64,000 nucleotides of DNA from UM-FILTER-38-24 sp041663205 (GTDB lineage: Bacteria > Patescibacteriota > Gracilibacteria > UBA1369 > LOWO2-01-FULL-3): positions 62,001 through 126,000 of the forward strand of contig JBAZQZ010000001.1 in the NCBI GenBank assembly GCA_041663205.1, in the 5' to 3' direction. Of the stretch, positions 8,245 to 15,657 are shown in pieces. Made by a program: the position numbers and the translations under genes. The notes under the pieces were generated by a model. The model saw only the letters and a program-made list of their open reading frames with translations, ran no database searches and was not told the origin of the DNA. Within the stretch, counting starts at the first letter, position 1. Each line of letters begins with the position of its first letter.

Positions 8245-8460
8245 CTAAAAATAAAAATCAATAAATTTTTCAATTTTTCCTCTGAGGGATTCTGCGCTCT
8301 TAGCTTTAGCGAGTTGTTCTTCTGTTGCGTCCGGAGGAAGGCCGTAGTAGGCACGCTCCATCGCTGCGGGTATTGCGCGCTTAGTTTCAGCGAGTTGTTC
8401 TTTTGTTGCGTTCGGAGGAAGGCCGTAGTAGGCACGCTCCGTTGCTGAATTGATATTCAT
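8245..8460 (-). CDS. Small protein with two 27-aa repeats resembling J-domain helix I-II
   Basis: The 71-residue product contains two tandem repeats of 27 residues, each with ERAYYGLPP(N/D)AT(K/E)EQLA; at the DNA level the period is 81 bases. The YYGLPPDATEEQL block recalls the first helix and loop of DnaJ J-domains, but the HPD motif is missing, so co-chaperone activity cannot be claimed. It has its own promoter (8483-8511). It is the last of four same-strand small genes; its TAG stop is followed on the gene strand by ATCCCTAGCTC, a degenerate version of the motif that follows the other three. Confidence 0.6.
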   Translation of the reverse strand: MNINSATERAYYGLPPNATKEQLAETKRAIPAAMERAYYGLPPDATEEQLAKAKSAESLRGKIEKFIDFYF

Positions 8461-8482
8461 AATTTAAAAATTAATCAAGCTT

Positions 8483-8511
8483 ACCGTACCGCAATTTATC
8501 ACGCCTGTCAA
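8483..8511 (-). promoter_or_regulatory. Predicted sigma70-type promoter of the 27-aa-repeat gene
   Basis: On the minus strand, TTGACA (8511-8506), a 17-base spacer and TACGGT (8488-8483). The expected start near 8476 leaves about 15 leader bases before the ATG, without Shine-Dalgarno. Confidence 0.6.
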
Positions 8512-8613
8512 GCTAAAGAGGCCCGAATTTTCATCACGTTTCGGATTATTATAAATCCGAGAACCATTAACGCAAAAAGGAATATTTTGGGCAATGTTTG
8601 AGAATGGGTGCTG

Positions 8614-9009
8614 TTAGGGGATGTTGTTGCCTGCGTCTTTTATTACTGTTCCTTGGTGAAAAATCATTTGCCAGTTATCACCATGCTTTTGCCAAATTGA
8701 ACAACGAAGTGTCCAAATTGTTTCATTAGTTTTTAGAAATTCGATAGAGGCTTTATAAGTCAAAAGTATCGTATCTTGAGCTATTTCTCTTGTTTTGAAA
8801 TCGGAGGCTTTATATCGTTCGAATTTTTCGTCTTCTGAATTTGGCAAAAGCTCTACGAAATCCTGCTTAGAGTAGATTTTTCCGAACATACCAAACTCAA
8901 CGAAGTCATCAGCGAGTAATTCACTGATTTTTTCTGCCGATCTGCGGACCTCGGGTTTTAATAATGAAACCTCTAAATCCTCTATAAGTTTTGCGAGCTG
9001 ACGATTCAT
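8614..9009 (-). CDS. NTF2-like / DUF4440 family protein
   Basis: A 131-residue soluble protein of the SnoaL/NTF2-like cone fold, DUF4440 type. Visible hallmarks are an N-terminal helix pair, the conserved LLADDFVEFGMFGKIYSK loop, the YKASDFKTREI strand and the closing WTLRCSIWQKHGDNWQMIFHQGT. The family binds or transforms small molecules; the substrate cannot be predicted. Such proteins are common as lone genes in mobile cassettes. Its TAA stop sits inside the motif AACATCCCCTAACAGC on the gene strand, which recurs in related form after the neighbouring genes. Confidence 0.82.
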   Translation of the reverse strand: MNRQLAKLIEDLEVSLLKPEVRRSAEKISELLADDFVEFGMFGKIYSKQDFVELLPNSEDEKFERYKASDFKTREIAQDTILLTYKASIEFLKTNETIWTLRCSIWQKHGDNWQMIFHQGTVIKDAGNNIP

Positions 9010-9079
9010 AGTTTTGATTTTAATAGTAATTGATGGGTGGCATTTACATCCCCGTTGTTAGGCGATGTATGTTATTTTT

Positions 9080-9427
9080 TTACTCTATTATGCGATTACC
9101 TGTTTTTTCTATCATCGCTCTTAGAGCCGCCATTAGTTCTTCTTTGTTTGTGGTACCGTTTTTAATTAAGTGGCTGTGAGGACCATTTAAGGCTTCAAGA
9201 TGAAAACTTTGCCTACGTGTTGAATCAGGAAACCTTCTTACCTTATAAACACCATTGACTTCCCTAACTACAATTTTATCTCCATCAATACTTTCAAACC
9301 CGTCTTCTGTTACTCTGAAGGTCGTGTGTGCCAATTCGTAGGCGGCGCTTAGTTCATTGAAGTTTAAATTCGCGGGGTCAACGACTTCTCGTTCTTCTGG
9401 GCTTTGCTGTGGAAATGTTTCTGGCAT
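9080..9427 (-). CDS. Hypothetical protein, 115 aa
   Basis: Not recognised. A soluble protein with a short disordered acidic N-terminus, a central beta-rich part (VTEDGFESIDGDKIVV and VYKVRRF) and a C-terminal helix (about 95-112). The stop codon is followed after a short A-run by AACATACATCGCCTAACAAC on the gene strand, the best match in this block to an integron-type RYYYAAC core (GCCTAAC). Upstream lies the palindromic element 9468-9593. Confidence 0.55.
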   Translation of the reverse strand: MPETFPQQSPEEREVVDPANLNFNELSAAYELAHTTFRVTEDGFESIDGDKIVVREVNGVYKVRRFPDSTRRQSFHLEALNGPHSHLIKNGTTNKEELMAALRAMIEKTGNRIIE

Positions 9428-9467
9428 ATAGATTAAGTAAAAAAATAAATATGGCGGCTGATGTTTC

Positions 9468-9593
9468 GCGCATATGCAAAGTGCGAAGCGCGGTAAAATG
9501 TTAGCACGAAGTGCTATACCGCGCGAGCATTTGGGCGAGGCTTTTGGCTGTGCCCCGCATGGCCAGCCGAAAAAAGCCGAGCTGCATATGCGC
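9468..9593. repeat. 126-bp multi-arm palindromic element
   Basis: Perfect 11-bp terminal inverted repeats (gcgcatatgca at 9468-9478, tgcatatgcgc at 9583-9593) enclose two hairpins. One has arms gcgcggta / taccgcgc with an inner stem agcac-gaa-gtgct; the other has arms ggctttt-ggctg / cagcc-gaaaaaagcc. Folded, it would give a cruciform with two side arms, as in attC-like or MITE-like elements. It lies between the 115-aa and 76-aa genes. GC content and structure differ sharply from the surrounding spacers. It does not encode a protein of any plausibility. Confidence 0.7.
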
Positions 9594-9605
9594 TGTTGTA
9601 CGATG

Positions 9606-9836
9606 TTATTTTGCTGTTGCCCTCAAAGTTACCCTTCCAAACATATCGCCCGCCTCTTCTCTTATAAATTGAACAGTTGCTTTTATTCTGTAAAGCTCAA
9701 ATACTTTTTGCATATCTTTAACCACTGATTCTGGAGTTTCCCCCTTGGAATCCTTGTAGGTAGAAAACTCAGCCGTACCATCTCTGGCTAAGTTCCGTTC
9801 TATCACAGATATCGCTGCGTCATTTTGGGCAATCAT
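9606..9836 (-). CDS. Hypothetical protein, 76 aa
   Basis: Not recognised. A small soluble protein with predicted helix-strand-helix-strand order: MIAQNDAAISVIERNLA, a short strand, a helix around SVVKDMQKVFELY and a final strand GRVTLRAT. No membrane segment. The TAA stop overlaps AACATCGTACAACAGC on the gene strand, a relative of the motifs after the next two genes. It is the first gene of the four-gene accessory block. The coding call rests on composition and on the conserved position of the 3' motif. Confidence 0.5.
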   Translation of the reverse strand: MIAQNDAAISVIERNLARDGTAEFSTYKDSKGETPESVVKDMQKVFELYRIKATVQFIREEAGDMFGRVTLRATAK

Positions 9837-9919
9837 ATGTGCTTTGTTAAAGGGGGCTAATGTAAGCTTTTAAGGGCGATATGTCAAAACAATTTCAGCA
9901 AACTAATGTCCTACAACTC

Positions 9920-9950
9920 GTTTCTATGCGAAGTGTTTTCGTATAGAAAC
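9920..9950. repeat. 31-nt hairpin repeat, copy 1
   Basis: Arms gtttctatgcgaa / ttcgtatagaaac (13 bp with one G-T pair) around a 5-base loop gtgtt. The same 31 bases occur at 59445-59475. The flanks are also alike (actcg before; a G-run followed by agtatat after). Copy 1 sits between the accessory block and fbaB. The stretch 9837-10112 otherwise shows no gene. Confidence 0.85.
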
Positions 9951-10112
9951 GTCTGAGGGGAGTATATATGAACAGTTTGGGGGTTGTCATCAGTTTTTGA
10001 GATTTTAGGAAAATTTTAGAACTAGGGGGATGTGTTTTCTAAATTTCATGGAAAAGTGAAGTTTTTTGTGATAGAGTGCTTGCGTTTTAAGGGCATTTAA
10101 TTTTTCAAAAAT

Positions 10113-11039
10113 ATGGATAAATCTTTAAGTTTTTTTCAGAATTTGCATTATTCGGCGGGGGAACTTTCGCATGTGAAGGAGTTTGTGAGGGAAAGCGGGA
10201 AGACTATTATTCTGCCGTATGATCAGTTTATTGAGCATGATAATCGCCATATTGATCCGAATCCGGAGGCCGGAAATCCCGACTATATCGCGAAACTTGC
10301 GATTGAGGCCGGATGCAATGCGGTGGTTTTTCATTATGGTGTTGCGAAGAGATTTTGGACTGCGTATGCGGGGAAAATTCCCCTTATTCTAAAAGTGAAC
10401 GGGAAAACTTCGATTCCTTCGCAAGATAATGCGTTTTCCGTGCATACTTCTTTTGTCGAGGATGCGGTAAAACTTGGGGCGAGCGCAGTCGGATACACGA
10501 TGTTTTACGGATCACCAAGGCAAGATGAGGATTTGCCGCAATTGGCGAATGTGAGAAGGGAATGTGAAAAAGCTGATCTTCCTTTGATTGTTTGGGCTTA
10601 TCCCAGAGGTAGCGCGATCGAGGCGAAGGGCGGAAAAGATACCAGCTATGCGATTGAATCCGCGGTGAGAATGGCGATGGAAATGGGTGCGACAATCATA
10701 AAAGCGAATTTGCCGGTGGCGCCAAAGGCTGACTTTTTTGAGAATGAGAAAATTCCGGAATATTATCGAAAACTTGAAAAAAAGCTTTGTGAACTTTCTC
10801 CAAAAGAACAAAAATGGGAACGCGCAAAACGTGTTGTGGAAGCCGCGCAGGGCGTGCCGGTGCTGTTTTCGGGCGGGTCTGAAATCGGTGATGAGGATTT
10901 GATTGAAAATGCAAACGCTTGTATCGATGCGAATTGTTTCGGATTTATTTTTGGAAGAAATGTTTGGAAAAGACCGAAAAATGATGCCGTGAAGATGATT
11001 GGAAAGTTCCAGAAGATGCTTGATGAAAGCGCGAAATAA
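10113..11039 (+). CDS. fbaB: Class I fructose-bisphosphate aldolase, FbaB/DhnA type
   Basis: Archaeal-type class I aldolase interconverting fructose 1,6-bisphosphate and dihydroxyacetone phosphate plus glyceraldehyde 3-phosphate through a Schiff base. The 308-residue TIM barrel shows the family's ILPYDQFIEH start of the barrel, VVFHYGVAKRF, the acid/base region YTMFYGS, and the Schiff-base lysine at about residue 197 in GATIIKANLP; the phosphate-binding C-terminal loops are LFSGGSEIGD and FIFGRN. No metal ligands of class II enzymes are present. It begins a row with gap (27-base spacer), an ECF sigma factor and a FecR protein. The leader lacks a Shine-Dalgarno. Confidence 0.94.
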   Translation: MDKSLSFFQNLHYSAGELSHVKEFVRESGKTIILPYDQFIEHDNRHIDPNPEAGNPDYIAKLAIEAGCNAVVFHYGVAKRFWTAYAGKIPLILKVNGKTSIPSQDNAFSVHTSFVEDAVKLGASAVGYTMFYGSPRQDEDLPQLANVRRECEKADLPLIVWAYPRGSAIEAKGGKDTSYAIESAVRMAMEMGATIIKANLPVAPKADFFENEKIPEYYRKLEKKLCELSPKEQKWERAKRVVEAAQGVPVLFSGGSEIGDEDLIENANACIDANCFGFIFGRNVWKRPKNDAVKMIGKFQKMLDESAK

Positions 11040-11066
11040 TTAATTATAATTTAACAAAAAATTTTT

Positions 11067-12068
11067 ATGCCGGTGAAAATTGCGATTAACGGGTACGGAA
11101 GGATCGGAAGAGATCTTCACAGACAGCTTATCGGGCGCGATGATATGGAAGTGGTTGCGATAAATTCAAGGTCTGACGCCAAATCTCATGCGTATCTTTT
11201 GAAGTACGATTCTTTATATGGGATTTTGGATGCGGACATAAAAGTCGATGGAAACGACTTGGTTGTTAACGGCAAAAAAACGTATGTTTATCAGATAAAA
11301 GATCCCGCGCAAACGCCATGGGCGAAACATGATATCGATATTGTCATTGAGTCGACCGGAAATTTTACGACGATGGCGGATGCGCAAAAACATTTGAGTG
11401 CGGGTGCGAAAAAAGTGCTTATTACTGCGCCTTGCAAGGAAAAAGAAATTCCAAATATTGTGATCGGGGTAAATGAAAATGATTACAATCCTGCAGACTA
11501 CAAAGTGATTTCAAATGCTTCATGTACGACAAATTGTCTTGCGCCGGTTTTGGAAGTTTTGAACAAAGAATTCGGTGTAAATTATTCTTTGGTGACGACT
11601 ATTCATGCGTTTACTTTTACGCAAAACTTGCTGGATAATTCAAATCCCGAGGATTTCAGAAGGTCTCGCGCGACGACGGAATCCATAATTCCCACGACGA
11701 CCGGAGCTATGAAAGCGATTTCAAGAGTGATTCCGGAGCTTGAGGGGAAAGTTGACGGAATGGCTTTCCGCGTGCCTGTTCCGACGGTGTCGTGTATCGA
11801 TTTGGTCGCGGATCTTGGTAAAAATGTGACGGTACAAGAAATAAATGATGCGTTTAAAAAATATGAAAATGGGGAAATGAAAGGGATTTTGGGGACTACC
11901 GCCGAAGAGGTTGTGTCTGTGGATTTCAGAAAAGACAGCAGGTCTTCCATCGTTGATTTGCTCAGTACGAAGGTGCTTATGGGTAACAAAATCAAAGTTA
12001 TTTCGTGGTATGATAATGAGTGGGGTTATGTTTCCAGGATCAAAGATTTGATAAACTGGTTTAAATAG
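11067..12068 (+). CDS. gap: Type I glyceraldehyde-3-phosphate dehydrogenase
   Basis: Oxidises glyceraldehyde 3-phosphate to 1,3-bisphosphoglycerate in glycolysis. The 333-residue protein has the Rossmann motif INGYGRIGR (7-15), the catalytic cysteine at residue 153 in SNASCTTNC, the partner His in TTIHAFT, and the C-terminal WYDNEWGYVSR. After the second beta strand it reads AINSRSD where NAD-specific enzymes carry a conserved Asp; Ser plus Arg there may allow NADP(H), an inference from known cofactor rules. It lies between fbaB and an ECF sigma gene whose ATG comes one base after the gap stop codon, so the sigma factor is surely co-transcribed. Confidence 0.97.
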   Translation: MPVKIAINGYGRIGRDLHRQLIGRDDMEVVAINSRSDAKSHAYLLKYDSLYGILDADIKVDGNDLVVNGKKTYVYQIKDPAQTPWAKHDIDIVIESTGNFTTMADAQKHLSAGAKKVLITAPCKEKEIPNIVIGVNENDYNPADYKVISNASCTTNCLAPVLEVLNKEFGVNYSLVTTIHAFTFTQNLLDNSNPEDFRRSRATTESIIPTTTGAMKAISRVIPELEGKVDGMAFRVPVPTVSCIDLVADLGKNVTVQEINDAFKKYENGEMKGILGTTAEEVVSVDFRKDSRSSIVDLLSTKVLMGNKIKVISWYDNEWGYVSRIKDLINWFK

Positions 12069-12069
12069 G

Positions 12070-12648
12070 ATGAACGAAATCAATTCAAAAAGAGACAGGA
12101 TCGAGGCTTTGGTCCGGGAAGTGAAAAATGGCGGCCATGACGCGTTTTCTGAGCTTTACGATATTTTTATCGATGCGATTTATCGATATGTTTTTTATAG
12201 GGTGAGGACCGGAGATAGCGAAGATCTTGTGGAAAATGTTTTTTTGAAAGTTTGGGAAAATATAAAAAGTTATAAAGAAAAAAAAGACACGTATTTTTCG
12301 TCGTGGATTTTCAGGATTGCTCATAATGTTGTTGTTGATTATTACAGAGCCTCAAAGGATCGCATTTCTCTCGATTTGGATATTTCGATTCCGGATTTGG
12401 ACAGGGAACACAGTCCTCTTCGAAAAACTGAAAAACATTTGGATCAGAAGGTTTTAAAAAGTGCTTTGGATCGATTAAAAAAAGGGTATCAGGATATTTT
12501 GGTTTATAAATTTATCAATGATTTGTCGAATGCTGAAATTGCGGAGGTTTTGGGACAAAGCGAGGGAAGTGTCAGAATTCTTCAATTTCGCGCTTTAAAA
12601 GCTCTAAAACAGGAATTTGAGCAAATGGGTGTGAAATATGAGCTTTGA
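12070..12648 (+). CDS. ECF-type RNA polymerase sigma factor
   Basis: A 192-residue sigma-70 family protein with only regions 2 and 4. Region 2 (about 25-95) has AFSELYDIFIDAIYRYVFYR, the LVENVFLKVWENI helix that binds core polymerase, and WIFRIAHNVVVDYYR for -10 recognition. Region 4 (about 128-185) has the helix-turn-helix LSNAEIAEVLGQSEGSVRIL. It starts one base after the gap stop and is followed by a FecR-domain membrane protein, the usual partner type for signal-controlled sigma factors. Its position in a glycolytic operon is unusual. Which genes it controls cannot be read from this window. Confidence 0.92.
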   Translation: MNEINSKRDRIEALVREVKNGGHDAFSELYDIFIDAIYRYVFYRVRTGDSEDLVENVFLKVWENIKSYKEKKDTYFSSWIFRIAHNVVVDYYRASKDRISLDLDISIPDLDREHSPLRKTEKHLDQKVLKSALDRLKKGYQDILVYKFINDLSNAEIAEVLGQSEGSVRILQFRALKALKQEFEQMGVKYEL

Positions 12649-12686
12649 TGTAACAAATGAAATTTTAATTCGTTTGAAAGGGTAGT

Positions 12687-14150
12687 ATGGAAACAGAAAA
12701 AGAAACAGACAGGGTGGAGCAGATTCTCGCTGCGGTTGCGGTGCCTTCCTTGGATGCTCGGGCAAAAGCCCGACTCAAGGATCGTATTTTCATGCGCCTT
12801 GACTACCCAATGGTGGAAAGGCTAAGGGAGGCAGCCTCAAACACGCATGTTGGTCTTTATGATGCGGCCAGGATTAAGGAGGCGATTTTTGCCGTTATTT
12901 CGCAGAGGAAGCAGAAATGGTTTTTCTGGGAGGATTTTTTCGCTTTGCAGAAAAAAGTTTTTGCCGGAGCGCTTGCTGTTTTGATGTCTTTTTCCGTTTT
13001 TAGTTTTATGAGTTTTGATTTTTCCGTTGCGAGGGCCGAGAGTTTTACCGTTTTAAATTCTTACAAAGGTTTTGTCTCGGTCTTGAGAGATGGCAAGGTG
13101 ATGCCTGTTTCCGAGAATATGAAACTTGAGGAAATGGATCAGGTCGTGACGGGGGATGACGGATATGCGGCTATTAAATTTTTTGATGACAGTATGAGCA
13201 GACTTTCGAGAGGGACTGTTGTTGTTTTGAATAAACTTGAGAAGGTCGGGGACAGCAGTGTGAAAAGTTATGTCGAGGTTTCGCTGAAAGAGGGAAGGCT
13301 TTGGAGTCGTGTTTTAAATCTTGTGCAAAGTCATTCCGCTTTTACTGTTGAGGCAAATGAGCTTTATGTTACCGCCAAGAAAGCGGCTTTTGATGTTGTT
13401 GTCGATGATAAAAAAACCGACGTGCAGGTCTTTAATCATGTTGTTGATATTTCCGGAGTTTCTGTCAGCAAGGCTGTGAGCGGGCAAAAAGTTACGATGG
13501 ATAGCGACAAAAATGTCAGTGTCGGAGTTTTGAGCAATATGGAAAAGAGTGATGATTGGGTGACTACAAATCTCGATGATGATAAAAAATATCTTGCCGA
13601 TACCGAACAAAGGCTTATTGAAGCCAAAATTGAAAGTGTTGGCGGGAATCCGGAGAATGTCTCTTTTGAAAAATCGCTACAAGCAAATGCGATTTTATTT
13701 TTGACTTTTGACGATATAAAACAGAAAAAAATAAATCTTGATTTGTCCGAGAAAAATTTTATTGCCGCTCAATTGGTTCTTTCTTCCGCCAATTCTTCGG
13801 ATGATGAAAAGAAAAAAGCGCTTGATGCGATTGATAAATTTTCCACTGATGTAAAAGATTTTTATGCTTTTGCAAAAAATGTTTCCGTGACGGATGCGAA
13901 GTACGGAGAGGAACTTGATAAATATGTCGGTGATAAAGTTTTGGCGCAGAAAAAAGATTTGAGTTTTGTTCTTCCGGATTCGCTTTTGTATGAGGCAAAA
14001 GTGACACTTGATGATTTGGAGACTTTCGGGAATTTACAGCCGGAGGATCTTGTCGCGATAAAAATGGACAATGCTTTGGGAAAACTTTCCGATGCGCAGG
14101 AAGTAGTTGCGGAGGGGAACGAAGAGGCTTTTGATAAGGCGTTTGAGTGA
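12687..14150 (+). CDS. FecR-domain membrane protein, probable sigma-factor partner (frame continues past a UGA)
   Basis: The N-terminal ~90 residues are cytoplasmic and helical, as expected for an anti-sigma segment; one membrane helix follows at about 93-115 (FAGALAVLMSFSVFSFM). Then comes an extracytoplasmic FecR domain (about 118-240) with MKLEEMDQVVTGDDGYAAIKF, DDSMSRLSRGTVVVL and LKEGRLWSRV. The rest is a long helical region. Its place 38 bases after an ECF sigma gene and a GAAAGGG ribosome-binding site support a regulatory pair. The frame meets TGA at 14148-14150 and then stays open in the same frame to 14558 with matching composition, so the intact protein would have about 622 residues. 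Confidence 0.85.
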   Translation: METEKETDRVEQILAAVAVPSLDARAKARLKDRIFMRLDYPMVERLREAASNTHVGLYDAARIKEAIFAVISQRKQKWFFWEDFFALQKKVFAGALAVLMSFSVFSFMSFDFSVARAESFTVLNSYKGFVSVLRDGKVMPVSENMKLEEMDQVVTGDDGYAAIKFFDDSMSRLSRGTVVVLNKLEKVGDSSVKSYVEVSLKEGRLWSRVLNLVQSHSAFTVEANELYVTAKKAAFDVVVDDKKTDVQVFNHVVDISGVSVSKAVSGQKVTMDSDKNVSVGVLSNMEKSDDWVTTNLDDDKKYLADTEQRLIEAKIESVGGNPENVSFEKSLQANAILFLTFDDIKQKKINLDLSEKNFIAAQLVLSSANSSDDEKKKALDAIDKFSTDVKDFYAFAKNVSVTDAKYGEELDKYVGDKVLAQKKDLSFVLPDSLLYEAKVTLDDLETFGNLQPEDLVAIKMDNALGKLSDAQEVVAEGNEEAFDKAFE

Positions 14151-14558
14151 TACAAAAATGATGTTAAGGATGTTATAGATGTTATTCAGGAAATGCCTGC
14201 CGAGCAGGAAGTGAAAGATAAATTGGCCGAGAAAGTTATCAGCGATATCGGGCTTGCCGAGAATGTTACAAATACAAATGAAGAAATCGTTGATTTAAAA
14301 ACCGCGGCGCTCGGGGTTCATAGTGAGTTGAAAGATGTTGTTGCGGAGGTTGAGGTTGTTGAGGGCGGGGAAATTGTTGTTGTGGATGAAAATGTCGCGG
14401 GTGTTGTTTCCGATGTTGTTTCTGAGGAAGCGAGCGATGTTGCGCCTCTTGCCACTTCCGCTGTTCCGGAAATCAGGAGTGATGAGCAGAAAAATGCCGA
14501 GGAGTATGGCGTGAAAATGGAAGGAGATAAAGTTCTTCCTCCTTTGATGGGAAAATAA
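14151..14558 (+). pseudogene. In-frame C-terminal remainder of the FecR-domain gene after UGA
   Basis: Directly after the TGA at 14148-14150 the same frame continues as YKNDVKDVIDVIQEMPAEQ and runs to a TAA at 14556-14558. The residues on both sides form one helical, Lys/Glu/Asp/Val-rich segment (DKAFE, stop, YKNDVKD), so the UGA most simply replaced a sense codon, for example Trp UGG. If translated separately it could start at the ATG at 14193 (121 residues), but no ribosome-binding site is evident. Alternatives are a sequencing error, a real nonsense mutation, or UGA readthrough. Confidence 0.7.
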
Positions 14559-14580
14559 GCCGAGCCTTCGTTATCGAATT

Positions 14581-15639
14581 TTATTTCAATGTGGAAAGAG
14601 CGAGAACCAAGCCCATTGCGGTCATTATTCCGCCGATTATCCAAAAGCGCATAACGACTGTGAATTCGGCCCAGCCGCTTTGTTCAAAGTGGTGGTGAAT
14701 CGGGGCGATTTTGAAAACTTTTCTTTTGAAGAATTTTTTTGAAAAGAGTTGAATGATTACCGACAGAGTTTCAATAACATAAATAAATCCGATGATAGGG
14801 AGTATTAATGTTTGGTCTGTGAGCATTGCGATAACTCCGAGTGTTGCGCCGAGGGCGAGAGAGCCTGTGTCGCCCATGTAAAATTTTGCCGGTGGTACGT
14901 TGAACCATAAAAATGCCGAGACGGTTCCGCAGATTACTCCGCAGAGCGCGGCCAAAATGAACATTCCTTTTACGAATGCTATTATTCCGAATGCGCCAAA
15001 GGACATGATTAATAAGCCACTTGCCAGTCCGTCCAAACCGTCCGTGAAGTTTACGGAGTTTGCTGTTGCGTTGATTACGAACACGAAAAGCGGGATATAC
15101 CACCATCCCAATTCTATCGGGGATACGCCCGGAATCGGCACTGAGATACTGGTAAATCCGAGTTTTGAATAAAACCACCATCCTCCGATTGCACTAAAAA
15201 CTATCAGCCAAAAAGTTTTTAATTTTGCGGAAATTCCTTTTGTTGTTCCCACTCCTTTGATGTTCAGATAATCATCGATTGCGCCCAAAATTCCGCATGT
15301 TACTATCGTGAAAATCGGGATCCATGTTTCTTTTCTGTTTAAAAGTGAGCGGTCGAATATTCCAAATCCCGATGCGATTCTTGAAATTATTATTACGACT
15401 AAAACTGTTCCCCAAATCAAAAGTCCGCCCATCGTCGGGGTGCCTGATTTTTTCGAATGGAGTGCGTTGAAGAGTTCTGCTTTTTCTCCGGAGATGGCGT
15501 TTTCTCTGATCTGTTTGCCGATTTTAAATCTAATGAGAAGTCTTGTGAACCATGGAGCGATTATGAATGCGATCAAAAATCCCGTTACACTTGAGCCGAA
15601 TATCAGAGAAAATTTTTCGAGATTTTGAGATAAAAGCAT
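14581..15639 (-). CDS. mraY: Phospho-N-acetylmuramoyl-pentapeptide transferase
   Basis: MraY attaches phospho-MurNAc-pentapeptide from its UDP carrier to undecaprenyl phosphate, giving lipid I, the first membrane step of peptidoglycan synthesis. The 352-residue protein has about ten membrane helices and the family motifs: KKSGTPTMGGLL, the aspartate pair in GAIDDYLN, NFTDGLDGLASG, the FMGDTGS-type FYMGDTGSLALG and the histidine cluster APIHHHFE. It is the last gene of the five-gene envelope operon, starting 18 bases after dacA. Confidence 0.97.
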   Translation of the reverse strand: MLLSQNLEKFSLIFGSSVTGFLIAFIIAPWFTRLLIRFKIGKQIRENAISGEKAELFNALHSKKSGTPTMGGLLIWGTVLVVIIISRIASGFGIFDRSLLNRKETWIPIFTIVTCGILGAIDDYLNIKGVGTTKGISAKLKTFWLIVFSAIGGWWFYSKLGFTSISVPIPGVSPIELGWWYIPLFVFVINATANSVNFTDGLDGLASGLLIMSFGAFGIIAFVKGMFILAALCGVICGTVSAFLWFNVPPAKFYMGDTGSLALGATLGVIAMLTDQTLILPIIGFIYVIETLSVIIQLFSKKFFKRKVFKIAPIHHHFEQSGWAEFTVVMRFWIIGGIMTAMGLVLALSTLK

Positions 15640-15657
15640 ATTTTTGTTTATTATTTT

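Noticed and set aside
9474..9728. Plus-strand frame of 84 codons
   Set aside because: It runs through the palindromic element and is antisense to the 76-residue gene; no start context and odd Cys/His composition.
14148..14150. UGA as a sense codon throughout (Gracilibacteria/SR1 genetic code)
   Set aside because: secA, purL, nrdJ, ftsK and others have no internal UGA, while several genes end in UGA, so only this one site is odd.
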